Position numbers and translations under genes: made by a program. 64,000 bases of DNA from Microbacterium sp. SLBN-154 (GTDB lineage Bacteria > Actinomycetota > Actinomycetes > Actinomycetales > Microbacteriaceae): assembly GCF_006715565.1 (NCBI RefSeq), contig NZ_VFNL01000001.1:248001-312000 (forward strand). Reading direction: 5' to 3'. The notes beneath the pieces are model-generated. The model did not search any database, was not told the DNA's origin, and was given only the letters and a program-made list of their open reading frames with translations. Positions 10,922 through 19,282 of this stretch are shown piece by piece. Numbering within the stretch: position 1 is the first letter of the stretch; the number at the start of each line of letters is the position of its first letter.

Positions 10922-11826
10922 CCGACGATCGTATCGGCGGTGCGCGAACGGTCGCCCGCGGCCGATCCCTCGGCGTCCGACCACGAGGTGATCGCGGCGA
11001 TGACCTCGTCGAGGTGGGATTCGAGCAGGAAGTGGCCGCCGTCGATGAGTTCGACACGCGCCTCGTGTGCGTCTCGGGCGAACGCGCGGGCTCCGTCGGC
11101 GTGGAAGATCTCGTCGTTACGCCCCCATACCGCGAGGACGGGCACGCCAGAACGCCGCAGCCAATCGTGCACCGCCGGGTAGAGGTCCCGGTTCGAGGCG
11201 TAGTCGCGGAAGAGAGCGAGCTGCACGTCGTCCTGCCCCTCCCGGGCGAGCAGCGCGAGGTCGTGCTCCCAGGCGTCGGGGTCGACGGAGGTGGGGTCGG
11301 GGACGCCGTGGGTGTACTGCCACTCCACAGCCTCGCGACCGAGCGCAGGCCGAAGCGCCTCCCGCGTCTGCGGGGTCCTCTCGGCAGCGTCGGCCCAGAT
11401 GGGGTCCCAGAAGCCCGGGACGAAACCGTCTTCGTACGCGTTGCCGTTCTGCGAGATGACCCCGGTCACGGCAGCGGGGTCCGCGAGAGCCAGACGCCAC
11501 CCGATCGGAGCTCCGTAGTCCTGGACGTAGATCGCGTAACGCTCGACGCCGATGACCGACAGGAATCGACCGGTCACTTCAGCGAGGGCGGCGAAGGTGT
11601 AGTCGAACTCGTCGACCGACGGCGCCGAGGAGCGACCGAACCCGATGTGGTCCGGGGCGACGACGTGGTAGCGCTCTGCCAGTGCGGGAATGAGATGGCG
11701 GAACATGTGAGAGCTCGTCGGGTACCCGTGCAGGAGGACGAGCGAGGGGGCGTCGGGGGCTCCGGCCTCACGGTAGAAGACATCGAACCCGTCGACGGAA
11801 ACGGTGCGGTGGTGGACGACGACCAT
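10918..11826 (-). CDS. Alpha/beta hydrolase, haloalkane dehalogenase/epoxide hydrolase type
   Basis: A 302-residue alpha/beta-fold hydrolase. Oxyanion-hole motif LLHGYPTSSHMFR, nucleophile elbow YVQDYGAPIG with Asp as the nucleophile, acid region VWGRNDEIF and catalytic His in IDGGHFLLE. An Asp nucleophile separates it from serine esterases and points to C-X or epoxide bond cleavage by a covalent ester; substrate unknown. It faces a CGNR regulator across a promoter region with inverted half-sites, so regulation by that neighbour is likely. The 3' end is coupled to panC by ATGA, an unexpected partnership. Confidence 0.88.
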   Translation of the reverse strand: MVVVHHRTVSVDGFDVFYREAGAPDAPSLVLLHGYPTSSHMFRHLIPALAERYHVVAPDHIGFGRSSAPSVDEFDYTFAALAEVTGRFLSVIGVERYAIYVQDYGAPIGWRLALADPAAVTGVISQNGNAYEDGFVPGFWDPIWADAAERTPQTREALRPALGREAVEWQYTHGVPDPTSVDPDAWEHDLALLAREGQDDVQLALFRDYASNRDLYPAVHDWLRRSGVPVLAVWGRNDEIFHADGARAFARDAHEARVELIDGGHFLLESHLDEVIAAITSWSDAEGSAAGDRSRTADTIVG

Positions 11827-11827
11827 T

Positions 11828-11870
11828 ACTAACCTTTCAATCCTGTTTTACCGGTTAGTCACACGCTAAC
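11828..11870. promoter_or_regulatory. Divergent promoter region with three CTAAC/GTTAG half-sites
   Basis: ACTAACC (11828-11834) and GGTTAGT (11853-11859) form a perfect 7-bp inverted repeat. A third half-site, CTAAC (11866-11870), pairs with GTTAG at seven-base spacing. The block lies between the divergent hydrolase and CGNR genes and is AT-rich for this genome. Inference: operator bound by the CGNR protein. Confidence 0.5.
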
Positions 11871-11907
11871 ATGATCGAGATGCGTCCACGACGCGAGAAG
11901 GTGAGGG

Positions 11908-12417
11908 ATGGTGCTTCGCGACGAGGAACTCCTGCTCGCCGTCCTGAACAGCGCGCCCGTCATCGACGGCGTCGCCACCGACGCGCTCGCCGAGAACCGA
12001 GGGGGAGGCGCGCTGGCGCGCAGCTGGGGCGGATCGGGCTCGCCGACCGAGCTCGCGCGACTTCGTCACGTGCGGTCGGCTCTGCAGGCCGTCATCCGCG
12101 GCGAGGAGACGGCCACCGACGGTGAGCTGGCGAACGCGCTCGGCGCCGTGACGCGGACGCCGCGCGTGACCCGGGACGGCGTGAGATGGGACCTGCACGT
12201 CCCCGACGACGACGATCGCCTCGCGGTCGAAACGGTCCTGGCGTGGTCGCGGGTGATCACGGAGCTTCCCGGCCGCCTCCGCCCCTGCGCGAACCGGGAA
12301 TGCAACCTGTTCCTCGTCGATCACAGCCGACCCGGCACCGCGAAGTGGTGTTCGATGGCCACCTGCGGCAACAGGATGAAAGCGCGGGCGTACGCCCGTC
12401 GCGTGGCGACGGGCTGA
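11908..12417 (+). CDS. CGNR zinc-finger (ABATE) transcriptional regulator
   Basis: A 169-residue two-part protein. An N-terminal ABATE-type helical domain (about 1-115, e.g. LRHVRSALQAVIRGEE) precedes a C-terminal CGNR zinc-binding domain. The latter has cysteines in LRPCANRECNLFLVDHS and WCSMATCGNRMKARAYARR, with CGNR itself intact. The family is taken as ligand-responsive DNA-binding regulators. A GAAGGTGAGGG ribosome site fixes the ATG. It is divergent from the alpha/beta hydrolase and probably controls it. Confidence 0.88.
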   Translation: MVLRDEELLLAVLNSAPVIDGVATDALAENRGGGALARSWGGSGSPTELARLRHVRSALQAVIRGEETATDGELANALGAVTRTPRVTRDGVRWDLHVPDDDDRLAVETVLAWSRVITELPGRLRPCANRECNLFLVDHSRPGTAKWCSMATCGNRMKARAYARRVATG

Positions 12418-12492
12418 GGGCCACGCGCATCCGGCGAGGCAGCCCCGCAGCGTCCTGCTGTCGTCGGGAAGGTCTGCGCTGAGGAGGGCGAT

Positions 12493-13797
12493 ATGAGCGA
12501 GCACCTGCGGGCGCAGCATCCGGATGAGGGCGACGCATCGGAGCCGACGGACGCCGCCCTCGCGCTCGCCGAGGTCCACCGCGCGGAGTGGGGGCGGATC
12601 GTCGCAGGGCTCGCACGCCGCTTCGGCGACCTCGATCTCGCAGAGGAGGTCGCAGCCGACGCGTTCGCCGTGGCCGTGGAGCGCTGGACCGTCGATGGTG
12701 TGCCCCCGAATCCGGGCGCCTGGATCACGACGACGGCGCATCGGAGGGCCATCGACCGCCTCCGGCGCGAGGCCCGGCGCGACGACAAGCACCGCGAGGC
12801 CATGCTCCTCGCCGACGACTCCCCCGCGGAACGGGTGGGCGCGGTGGCGGATGATCGCCTGCGGCTGCTCTTCGCCTGCTGTCATCCGCTCCTCGGCGTC
12901 GAGACCCGGGTGGCCCTGACCCTCCGTGTGATCGTCGGTCTCACCGTCGAACAGATCGCGCGCCTGTTCCTCGTGCCCCCGACGACGATCGCGCAGCGGA
13001 TCACCCGGGGAAAGGCGAAGATCGGCGCGGCGCGCGTCCCGTTCCGGGTTCCCGAGGCGAGCGACCTTCCCGAACGCGCCGCCGCCGTGGTCGCGGTGCT
13101 CTCGCTGATGTACACGCAGGGCTACGCCGCGACCGGCGACGCCCCCGACCGGCTGCGTCTCGACCTTCTCGCCGAGGCGCTCCGGCTCGCGCGCGAACTG
13201 CACGCGCTGCTCCCCGACGACGGCGACGTCACCGGTCTCCTCACCCTTCTCCTCGCCTCGATCGCCCGCACCCCCGCCCGGGTCAGCGACGACGGCGCAC
13301 TCGTGACGCTCGCCGAGCAAGACCGCGGTGCGTGGGACCGCGACCTGATCGCGGAGGCCGACGCGCTCCTCGGCGAGCGGATGCGACACGCCCGCGCCAC
13401 CGGCATCCGCCTCGGCCGTTTCGAGCTGCTCGCCGCCATCCATCTCGTCCACGCGCATGCCCCCGATGCCGGGAGCACCGACTGGTCGCAGATCGTCGCG
13501 CTCTACGAGATGCTCGGGCGGGTCGACCCGAGTCCCATCGTGGCCGTCAATCACGCCATCGCCGTCGCCGAGGCCGACTCGCCCGAGGCGGGCCTGGTCG
13601 TCCTCGAGCGGCACGACGACGACCTCGCCGGGCACTACGCCTTCCACGCCGTCCGGGCCCACCTGCTGGCGTCGAGCGGCGCCCCCGTCGAGGCCCGCGA
13701 TGCGTACGAACGCGCGATCTCCCTCGCGCCGACCCCTGCGATGGCGCAGCTCCTGGCCGCGCGCCGCGACGGCGTCGATGCGACGACGCCCCGATGA
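12493..13797 (+). CDS. ECF42-type RNA polymerase sigma factor with TPR-like C-terminal extension
   Basis: A 434-residue sigma factor. The sigma-2 region (about 20-95) includes DLDLAEEVAADAFAVAVERW and NPGAWITTTAHRRAIDRLRR. The sigma-4 region (about 110-175) includes LTLRVIVGLTVEQIARLF and TTIAQRITRGKAKI. A long helical C-terminal domain (about 185-420, e.g. YTQGYAATG and AVNHAIAVAEADS) is the hallmark of ECF42. These factors lack a classical anti-sigma partner and typically control a neighbouring YCII/DGPF gene, which lies directly downstream here. RNA polymerase specificity rather than catalysis. Confidence 0.93.
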   Translation: MSEHLRAQHPDEGDASEPTDAALALAEVHRAEWGRIVAGLARRFGDLDLAEEVAADAFAVAVERWTVDGVPPNPGAWITTTAHRRAIDRLRREARRDDKHREAMLLADDSPAERVGAVADDRLRLLFACCHPLLGVETRVALTLRVIVGLTVEQIARLFLVPPTTIAQRITRGKAKIGAARVPFRVPEASDLPERAAAVVAVLSLMYTQGYAATGDAPDRLRLDLLAEALRLARELHALLPDDGDVTGLLTLLLASIARTPARVSDDGALVTLAEQDRGAWDRDLIAEADALLGERMRHARATGIRLGRFELLAAIHLVHAHAPDAGSTDWSQIVALYEMLGRVDPSPIVAVNHAIAVAEADSPEAGLVVLERHDDDLAGHYAFHAVRAHLLASSGAPVEARDAYERAISLAPTPAMAQLLAARRDGVDATTPR

Positions 13798-13810
13798 ATC
13801 ATCCACCGGG

Positions 13811-13837
13811 TGTCGTATTCCACGCCCCGCGATCGTC
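13811..13837 (+). promoter_or_regulatory. Candidate ECF42 promoter for the YCII gene
   Basis: TGTCGT (13811-13816) and CGTC (13834-13837) are separated by 17 bases, with the YCII start 54 bases further on. This fits the TGTCGA-like -35 and CG(A/T)C-like -10 recalled for ECF42 promoters. No housekeeping-type -10 is evident in the gap. Confidence 0.55.
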
Positions 13838-13891
13838 GCTTGATCGAGAGGGGTCGCCCGGGCCCCGCATCACCACACGAAAGAGGAGCAG

Positions 13892-14248
13892 ATGAGCAAC
13901 AGGTACCTGGTCATCCACATGACCGATTCCACCGGCACCGATATCACCCGCGAAGAAGACCAGCGCATGCTCGAAGGCTGGCTCGCGGAAGGCGAGAAGA
14001 AGGGGATGCTGCAGAGCGGCGCCCCGACAGCACCGGCCGATCAGGCGAAGTCGGTGGTCGTCCGCGACGGTCGTGCCCTCATCACCGACGGCCCCTTCCC
14101 GGAGTTCACCGAGTGGTTCGCCGGGTACGACGTCATCACCGCGGAGTCGATCGACGACGTCGCGGGGCTCATGACGCAGCACCCGACCGCGATCGCGGGA
14201 CGGGTGTACGTGCTGCCGCTGGTCACGCTCCCCTGGGACGAGGACTGA
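13892..14248 (+). CDS. YCII-related (DGPF) small protein
   Basis: A 118-residue YCII-like dimeric alpha/beta barrel protein: YLVIHMTDS, LITDGPFPEFTEWFAGYDVI, VYVLPLVTLPWDED. The DGPF motif is the family marker of the PhnB/YCII proteins encoded with ECF42 sigma factors. Biochemical role not established. A strong AGAGGAG ribosome site precedes the ATG. It likely depends on the upstream sigma factor through the promoter in the intergenic gap. Confidence 0.92.
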   Translation: MSNRYLVIHMTDSTGTDITREEDQRMLEGWLAEGEKKGMLQSGAPTAPADQAKSVVVRDGRALITDGPFPEFTEWFAGYDVITAESIDDVAGLMTQHPTAIAGRVYVLPLVTLPWDED

Positions 14249-14289
14249 GCACCGCCGCGGCACCCGGGAATGCTCGGGCGCCGCGGTGC
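14249..14289 (+). terminator. GC-rich hairpin after the YCII gene
   Basis: An imperfect stem, GCACCGC-CGCGGC against GCGCCGCGGTGC, starts one base after the YCII stop codon. No T-run follows, so termination is only plausible. Confidence 0.4.
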
Positions 14290-14302
14290 GCTTGACTCCT
14301 TC

Positions 14303-15172
14303 ATGACGAACACCACTCAGCCCGCACAGTCATCCGGCACCTTCCGCATCGGCGGCGACCTCGAGGTCAACCGCCTCGGCTACGGGACCATGCAGCTGAC
14401 CGGGCCCGGCGTCTGGGGCCCGCCGAAGGACCACGACGAGGCCATCCGCGTTCTGCGCCGGTCGGTCGAGCTCGGCGTGAACTTCTTCGACACCGCCGAG
14501 TCGTACGGCCCCTACGTCGCCGAGGAACTCCTGAAGGAAGCCCTCCACCCCTACGCCGACGATGTCGTCATCGCGACCAAGTCGGGCCTGACCCGCACCG
14601 CCCCCAATGTCTGGCCGCCGCTCGGTCGACCGGAGTTCCTGCGCCAGGGCGCGGAGATGAGCCTCCGGCGGCTCGGGCTCGAGCGCATCGACCTCTTCCA
14701 GCTGCACCGCATCGACCCGAAGGTGCCGCTCGAAGACCAGGTCGGTGAGCTGAAGGCGCTGCAGGACGAGGGCAAGATCCGCCACATCGGTCTGTCGGAG
14801 GTCACCATCGACGAGGTGAAGGAGGCGCAGAAGATCGCCGAGATCGTCACCGTCCAGAACCTCTACAACCTGCAGACCCGCGACGCGGAAGACCTCCTCG
14901 ACTGGTCGGAGGAGCAGGGCATCGGGTTCATCCCGTGGTTCCCGCTCGCGACCGGCGGTCTCACCGGCGCCGACTCGCCGCTGATCGACATCGCGGCGAG
15001 GAAGGGCGCGACGCCCGCGCAGGTCGCGCTCGCGTGGCTTCTGAAGCGCTCGCCCGTCATGCTCCCGATTCCGGGCACGTCGAGCGTCGCCCACCTCGAG
15101 GACAACATGCAGGGCGCCGTCATCGAGCTGACCGACGAGGAGTTCGCCGAGCTGTCCGCGCTCCGCGGCTGA
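14303..15172 (+). CDS. Aldo/keto reductase
   Basis: A 289-residue NADPH-dependent TIM-barrel oxidoreductase that interconverts carbonyls and alcohols. The catalytic tetrad is visible: Asp in VNFFDTAES, Tyr in [11 protein letters not shown], Lys in VIATKSG, His in LFQLHRID. The cofactor region near the C-terminus reads [15 protein letters not shown]. Closest in pattern to the bacterial AKR12/YajO-like pyridoxal-reductase-type group; substrate unknown. No clear ribosome site precedes the ATG, so leaderless or weak initiation is possible. Confidence 0.93.
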   Translation: MTNTTQPAQSSGTFRIGGDLEVNRLGYGTMQLTGPGVWGPPKDHDEAIRVLRRSVELGVNFFDTAESYGPYVAEELLKEALHPYADDVVIATKSGLTRTAPNVWPPLGRPEFLRQGAEMSLRRLGLERIDLFQLHRIDPKVPLEDQVGELKALQDEGKIRHIGLSEVTIDEVKEAQKIAEIVTVQNLYNLQTRDAEDLLDWSEEQGIGFIPWFPLATGGLTGADSPLIDIAARKGATPAQVALAWLLKRSPVMLPIPGTSSVAHLEDNMQGAVIELTDEEFAELSALRG

Positions 15173-15183
15173 CCCGGGGATCT

Positions 15184-15267
15184 GTGCACCCCCGCGGGCG
15201 GGGAGTGCACCCTCGCGCGTGGCGAGTGCACCCTCGCGCGTGGGGAGTGCACCCTCGCGGGTGGGGG
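15184..15267. repeat. Four tandem 21-bp repeats, GTGCACCCTCGCG type
   Basis: Four head-to-tail 21-base units begin at 15184, 15205, 15226 and 15247, each opening GTGCACCC and ending in a G-rich GTGGGGA-like tract. Units 2 and 3 differ at one base. The array fills almost the whole gap between the convergent aldo/keto reductase and DUF2520 genes and ends seven bases before the latter's stop. Each unit can pair its GTGCAC and CACCC/GGGTG parts with neighbours. Confidence 0.85.
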
Positions 15268-15273
15268 GTGGGG

Positions 15274-15975
15274 TCAGACGGCGGGCGGCTCGATCGCGGG
15301 GGCGTCGGCCCGCGTGAGGGCGTGGTCGATCGTGGTGTGCACGAGGCTCGACAGGTAGCGTCCGGGGTCCTCGACTCCGGCGCGGGAGAGCAGACCCGCC
15401 GCCTGGGCGATGATCGAGCGCGAGAACTCCGTCGCGGTCGAGATCGCCTCGGCGTAGGTCGGCCGCTGATCCTCGGCCACCTCGACCGGCTCGCAGCCGA
15501 GCTCGACCGCGAGCGCCTGCGCGATCGGGAGCACCGGCGCCGGCGCCGTGACCGCCGCGTAGGCGTGGGTCAACTGCCGCAGATCGATGGACGACCCGGT
15601 GAAGGCGATCGCGGGGTGGATCGCCAACGGGATGGCGCCGCGCGCCGTGGCGGGTTGGAGCACCTCGATCCCGTAGGAGGCGTCGGTGTGCAGCACAAGC
15701 TGGCCCGGTCGCCAGGCGTCCAGCGCGGCGAGGCCGGCCACGAGGCCCGGAAGCTCCGCGCGCGGAACCGCGATCACGACCAGGTCGCTCCCCGCGATGA
15801 TCTCGACCGGATCGAGCACGGGCACATCGGGCAGCACCGCGTCGACGCGGTCGCGGTCGGAGCCGGCGGTGATGCCGACGATGGCGTGACCGGCGCCGCG
15901 GAGGGCGGCGCCCATGACCGGGCCGACCCGGCCCGCCCCGATGATGCCCACGCCGAGTCGTCCGTCACGTCTCAC
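15274..15975 (-). CDS. DUF2520 Rossmann-like protein
   Basis: A 233-residue protein. An N-terminal Rossmann fold (VGIIGAGRVGPVMGAALRGAG, then LVVIAVPRAELP) resembles the NAD(P)-binding part of ketopantoate and pyrroline-carboxylate reductases. The C-terminal DUF2520 helical domain is typical of a conserved actinobacterial gene normally next to panC. AIPLAIHPAIAFTGS is a conserved family stretch. A role in pantothenate metabolism is often suspected but unproven. The GTG start overlaps the upstream stop as GTGA, placing it last in the ftsH-fol operon. Confidence 0.88.
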   Translation of the reverse strand: MRRDGRLGVGIIGAGRVGPVMGAALRGAGHAIVGITAGSDRDRVDAVLPDVPVLDPVEIIAGSDLVVIAVPRAELPGLVAGLAALDAWRPGQLVLHTDASYGIEVLQPATARGAIPLAIHPAIAFTGSSIDLRQLTHAYAAVTAPAPVLPIAQALAVELGCEPVEVAEDQRPTYAEAISTATEFSRSIIAQAAGLLSRAGVEDPGRYLSSLVHTTIDHALTRADAPAIEPPAV

Positions 15976-17636
15976 GGCGACACCTCCTCGGTGCGGCGCG
16001 AGTCGGTCGGTTCGGCTGGCACGTCTCCATCCGCCGGCGCGGCGGCGACGCCGGCGGTCGCCGCGACCTCATCGAACGCCTCGTCGCCCGCCCACCGGTG
16101 GCTGCGGTCGGTGGCGGCGGCCGCGACCGCCGCTGCTTCGGTGCGCTCGAACAGCGACACCGCGTCATCCCGATCGATGATGCCGAGCGACCCGCTCACG
16201 CGGCCGATGACGGTGTGCACCTGGAGATTGGCGACACCGACCGCACGGTCGACGGGCCCCTGCGCGATGGCGAGGCTCTGCATCCGTGCGAGCGGGAAGA
16301 GCGCGAGCTTGCGCCAGATGAACCCTCGGCGCACGAACAGCACGTCGGGCGTGAGGAAGGCGCCGTTGCGCCGCCAACTGGTGGGCCGAAGCCACGCGGC
16401 CCGGCGCGGCGTGGTCACGTAGGGGTCGCCCTCCTCCGGCCCGAGCACGCCGTGCTGGAACACCAGCGGCCATTCCTCGCGCGGCAGGTGCGGCAGCAGC
16501 AGCTGCAGGACGCGTTCGACGTCGGTGCGGTTGCCGACGGGGAGGACGGTGGCGAACTGGTCGGTCCCCGCGGCTTCCAGACCTCGTCCGGACAGCCGGT
16601 TGACGGTGATCGCCCACCATCCGGCCGGCCGCCACAGGATCGGCTGACTGATCTCGAGGGCGTGGATCCGGCCGGGCGGCAGCGTCTCGGTGACGGTGGT
16701 GAACAGGCCGAAGGTGATGCGCACGCCGCTCGAGGTGGGTGCGATCGAGTACCGCAGCGACCTCGTGATCGTGCGCACCCAATACGCCCCGAAACCGAGG
16801 AGAGCCGGGATGGCGGTCAGCAGCAGCCACGGCGTCCCGAGGATCGAGGCCACCACGATCGCCGCGACGAGGACGATCAGGAACAGCAGCGAGCCGTCGA
16901 GGAGGTGCGACGCGATGAGGCGCCCCACCGGGATGTTCACCACCGAGTCGGGTTCGTCGACGGGTTCTTCCGCCCCGTCGATCATCTCGGTCAGCCCTGC
17001 AGCGACGGTCGACGCGGCCGCCGACACCCGACCGCCGCCGGCCGCCGCAGCCGCCTGGCGGGCCTCGGCCAGGCGGCGCCCCGAGGCGAGGCGCAGGATG
17101 TCGGCCCGCACCGCCTCGGCGTTGGCGGTGGAGAGGTACTCGAGCTTGACGTTGCCGTCGGTGCCGGCGCCGACGACCTCGAGCTTCGCCATGCCCATGA
17201 GCCGGGCGATCATGGGCCTCGTGAGGTTGACCCCCTGCACCCGGTCCAGCGGCGCCCGCCGCTGGGTGCGGAAGAGCACGCCGCTGCGCACCTCGACATC
17301 GTCACCGGTGATGCGGAAGGTGTGGAACCGCCACGACAGGTAGAAGACGCCGACGAGCACGATGACGACCACGATCACCGCGCCGAGGGCGGCGAGGATG
17401 AGCCCGCGCTCGAAGATGAAGTCCAGCGGATCACCGGTCTCGAAATCGCCCGGGTCGACCTCGGGGACGAAGATCGGCACGACCCCCTGGATGAGGCGGT
17501 CGCGGAAGTTCGCGATGAGGATGCCGGCGATGATGACGAGCGTCAGCCCGCCCCGCAGAAGCGGAGTGAGCGGATGCAGGCGGTGCCAGTCGCCGTCGCT
17601 GAGCGGTGAGCGGGTCGGCCCGGGAGCGCTCGTCAC
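15972..17636 (-). CDS. Large bacterial PH-domain (YdbT-like) membrane protein
   Basis: A 554-residue membrane protein with several bPH2 modules. PH-like strands FHTFRITGDDVEVRSGVLF and RRAPLDRVQGVNLTRPMIAR recur in related form in the middle (SGVRITFGLFTTVTETLPPG) and near the C-terminus (RMQSLAIAQGPVDRAVGVA). Hydrophobic pairs lie near residues 25-110 and 270-320. Family function is uncertain. It matches the Rv3604c position between the folK region and DUF2520. The start is GTG, overlapping the previous PH gene stop as GTGA; longer upstream readings are low-complexity. Confidence 0.85.
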   Translation of the reverse strand: MTSAPGPTRSPLSDGDWHRLHPLTPLLRGGLTLVIIAGILIANFRDRLIQGVVPIFVPEVDPGDFETGDPLDFIFERGLILAALGAVIVVVIVLVGVFYLSWRFHTFRITGDDVEVRSGVLFRTQRRAPLDRVQGVNLTRPMIARLMGMAKLEVVGAGTDGNVKLEYLSTANAEAVRADILRLASGRRLAEARQAAAAAGGGRVSAAASTVAAGLTEMIDGAEEPVDEPDSVVNIPVGRLIASHLLDGSLLFLIVLVAAIVVASILGTPWLLLTAIPALLGFGAYWVRTITRSLRYSIAPTSSGVRITFGLFTTVTETLPPGRIHALEISQPILWRPAGWWAITVNRLSGRGLEAAGTDQFATVLPVGNRTDVERVLQLLLPHLPREEWPLVFQHGVLGPEEGDPYVTTPRRAAWLRPTSWRRNGAFLTPDVLFVRRGFIWRKLALFPLARMQSLAIAQGPVDRAVGVANLQVHTVIGRVSGSLGIIDRDDAVSLFERTEAAAVAAAATDRSHRWAGDEAFDEVAATAGVAAAPADGDVPAEPTDSRRTEEVSP

Positions 17637-18316
17637 AGTCCCGTCCGGCGGGTCTCGGCGACATCGATGAGGGTGTCGCGCAGCTGCTCGGCAGCCTCCT
17701 GCGTGAGACCGGGCAGCGTGACCCCCGACACGGCGGCCGCGGTGACGATCTTCAGCTGGGCGATGCCGAAGCCGCGATCGAGGGGACCGTGGGTGATGTC
17801 CACCAGTTGCATCCGCCCGTAGGGGACGGCGACGATGCGCTGCCACAGGATGCCGCGGCGGAACACCAGGTCGTCCCGCCGGAGCTGATAGCCGTAGGAC
17901 CGCGCCTGGCGGGGAGTGACGATGAGAACCGCGGCGAGGATCACCAGGAGGATCCCGGCCGGGATCATCAGCCAGCGCAGGTCGAACGCGAACACCGCGA
18001 CGAGACCGCCGACGAGCACCAGGGCGAAGAAGAAGCCGGTCGTGATCAGCTGCACCTGCACGTAGGCCTTCGCCAGCTGGTACCAGGTGCCGTCGCCGAG
18101 GGGGAGGCGGTGCTCCGAGCGCGGCTCGACGACACGATCGAAGGCGCCGGCGGCGAACACCCCCGGGTCGAAGTCGTCCTGCCGGACCTCGTCGGCGCCG
18201 AGCGGCTCGGCCGCCGGCGCGGCCGGTGCGGTCGACGCTCCCTCGAAGGCCACGGCGGCCCGCTCAGTGTCCGCCGGGTTGGAGTCCGGGGTCGGAGCCT
18301 CCGGGCTGTTCGTCAT
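17633..18316 (-). CDS. Small bacterial PH-domain (YdbS-like) membrane protein
   Basis: About 227 residues. A 70-residue acidic Ala/Pro-rich leader is followed by two adjacent membrane spans (TGFFFALVLVGGLVAVFAF and LMIPAGILLVILAAVLIV) and one bPH2 domain (YGYQLRRDDLVFRRGILWQR, VPYGRMQLVDITHGPLDRGFG). It pairs with the larger PH protein downstream, as ydbS pairs with ydbT in Bacillus. I prefer the second of two ATGs six bases apart because GGAAGG is then properly spaced; the first is at 18322. Confidence 0.85.
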   Translation of the reverse strand: MTNSPEAPTPDSNPADTERAAVAFEGASTAPAAPAAEPLGADEVRQDDFDPGVFAAGAFDRVVEPRSEHRLPLGDGTWYQLAKAYVQVQLITTGFFFALVLVGGLVAVFAFDLRWLMIPAGILLVILAAVLIVTPRQARSYGYQLRRDDLVFRRGILWQRIVAVPYGRMQLVDITHGPLDRGFGIAQLKIVTAAAVSGVTLPGLTQEAAEQLRDTLIDVAETRRTGL

Positions 18317-18752
18317 CGTCATCCTTCCGGATCGTGCAGAACTGCTCTGCGACCAGGCCCGCGACCACCAGCAGCACCGCGCACAGGGCCGTCGCGATGA
18401 CGGCCCCCAACGAGCCTAGCGAGGGCGGAACGGGGCGGGTGAGCAGGAATAGAGCCAAGCCCGCCGCGATTCCCGTCACGATCGCCCCGACCAGGCTCGA
18501 CGCCTTCGCCAGCACCGCGATGCGCAGCGCGCGGAACGGATCGACCGGTGCCGCGGTCCCGCGCGTGGCGCGGCGGATCGGCACCGCGAGGGCGACGACC
18601 ACGGCAGCCAGCAGCACCAGGAGGATCGGCAGGGACACGGCCGGGGTGAAGGTCGCCCGCCCCGCCGAGGTGAGCGCCTGGTCGATCAGGAATCCGACGG
18701 CGACGCCGAGGGCGGCGACGATGACGAGGACGAGCGGGCGCGTGCGCCTCAC
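18264..18752 (-). CDS. DUF3180 membrane protein
   Basis: A 162-residue protein with four predicted membrane helices, e.g. PLVLVIVAALGVAVGFLI and AVSLPILLVLLAAVVVALAV, and a charged Gly/Asp-rich tail. DUF3180 is an actinobacterial family always found just after folK (Rv3605c in M. tuberculosis). Its role is unknown. Its start overlaps the folK stop as ATGA, and its 3' end overlaps the next gene by about 53 bases. Confidence 0.9.
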   Translation of the reverse strand: MRRTRPLVLVIVAALGVAVGFLIDQALTSAGRATFTPAVSLPILLVLLAAVVVALAVPIRRATRGTAAPVDPFRALRIAVLAKASSLVGAIVTGIAAGLALFLLTRPVPPSLGSLGAVIATALCAVLLVVAGLVAEQFCTIRKDDDDEQPGGSDPGLQPGGH

Positions 18753-19282
18753 GAGGGTTCCCGCAGACGGGCGAGGATGTCGGCGACACGGCCGACCCCG
18801 GGAAGCATCGCGTCGGGGTCGACCTGCAGCCAGGGCTCGAGGACGAAGTCACGCTCCGCGGCCCGCGGGTGCGGGAGGATCAGCACCGGGCCGTCGCTGG
18901 TCACCTCGCCGTAGGCGATGAGGTCGAGATCGAGCGTGCGGTCGGCCCAGCGGACCCCCCGCTCCCGACCGTGCCGCGCCTCGATGGCGTGCAGATAGCC
19001 GAGCAGCACCGTCGGTGCGAGGCGCGTGGTGAGCAGGGCCACCGAGTTGAGGTAGGCAGGGGCGTCGGCGTCCCGCCCCTCCGGTGTCAGCGCCACCGAC
19101 TCCATGGGCGTGGCGGTCTGCACATGGGTGACCAGCGGCAGGCGGGCGAGGTCGGTCAGCGCCGCTTCGAGGATGGCGGCGCGGTCTCCCAGGTTCGATC
19201 CGAGCGCGACGACGGCGATCGCCTCGTCGCGGCGCCGGGGCGTCGCATCCGTCTGCAGTCGCTCAGCCAGTCGACGACTCAT
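18749..19282 (-). CDS. folK: HPPK (2-amino-4-hydroxy-6-hydroxymethyldihydropteridine diphosphokinase)
   Basis: Transfers pyrophosphate from ATP to hydroxymethyl-dihydropterin in folate synthesis. The 177 residues show VVALGSNLGDRAAILE at the N-terminus, RGVRWADRTLDLDLIAYG with the metal-binding Asp pair, and LILPHPRAAERDFVLEPW, all signature HPPK motifs. Its start lies inside the folB reading frame (20-base overlap). Confidence 0.97.
   Translation of the reverse strand: MSRRLAERLQTDATPRRRDEAIAVVALGSNLGDRAAILEAALTDLARLPLVTHVQTATPMESVALTPEGRDADAPAYLNSVALLTTRLAPTVLLGYLHAIEARHGRERGVRWADRTLDLDLIAYGEVTSDGPVLILPHPRAAERDFVLEPWLQVDPDAMLPGVGRVADILARLREPS

Noticed and set aside
14303..14320. TTGACT just before the aldo/keto reductase as a -35 box
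   Set aside because: It is too close to the ATG to leave room for a -10 box.
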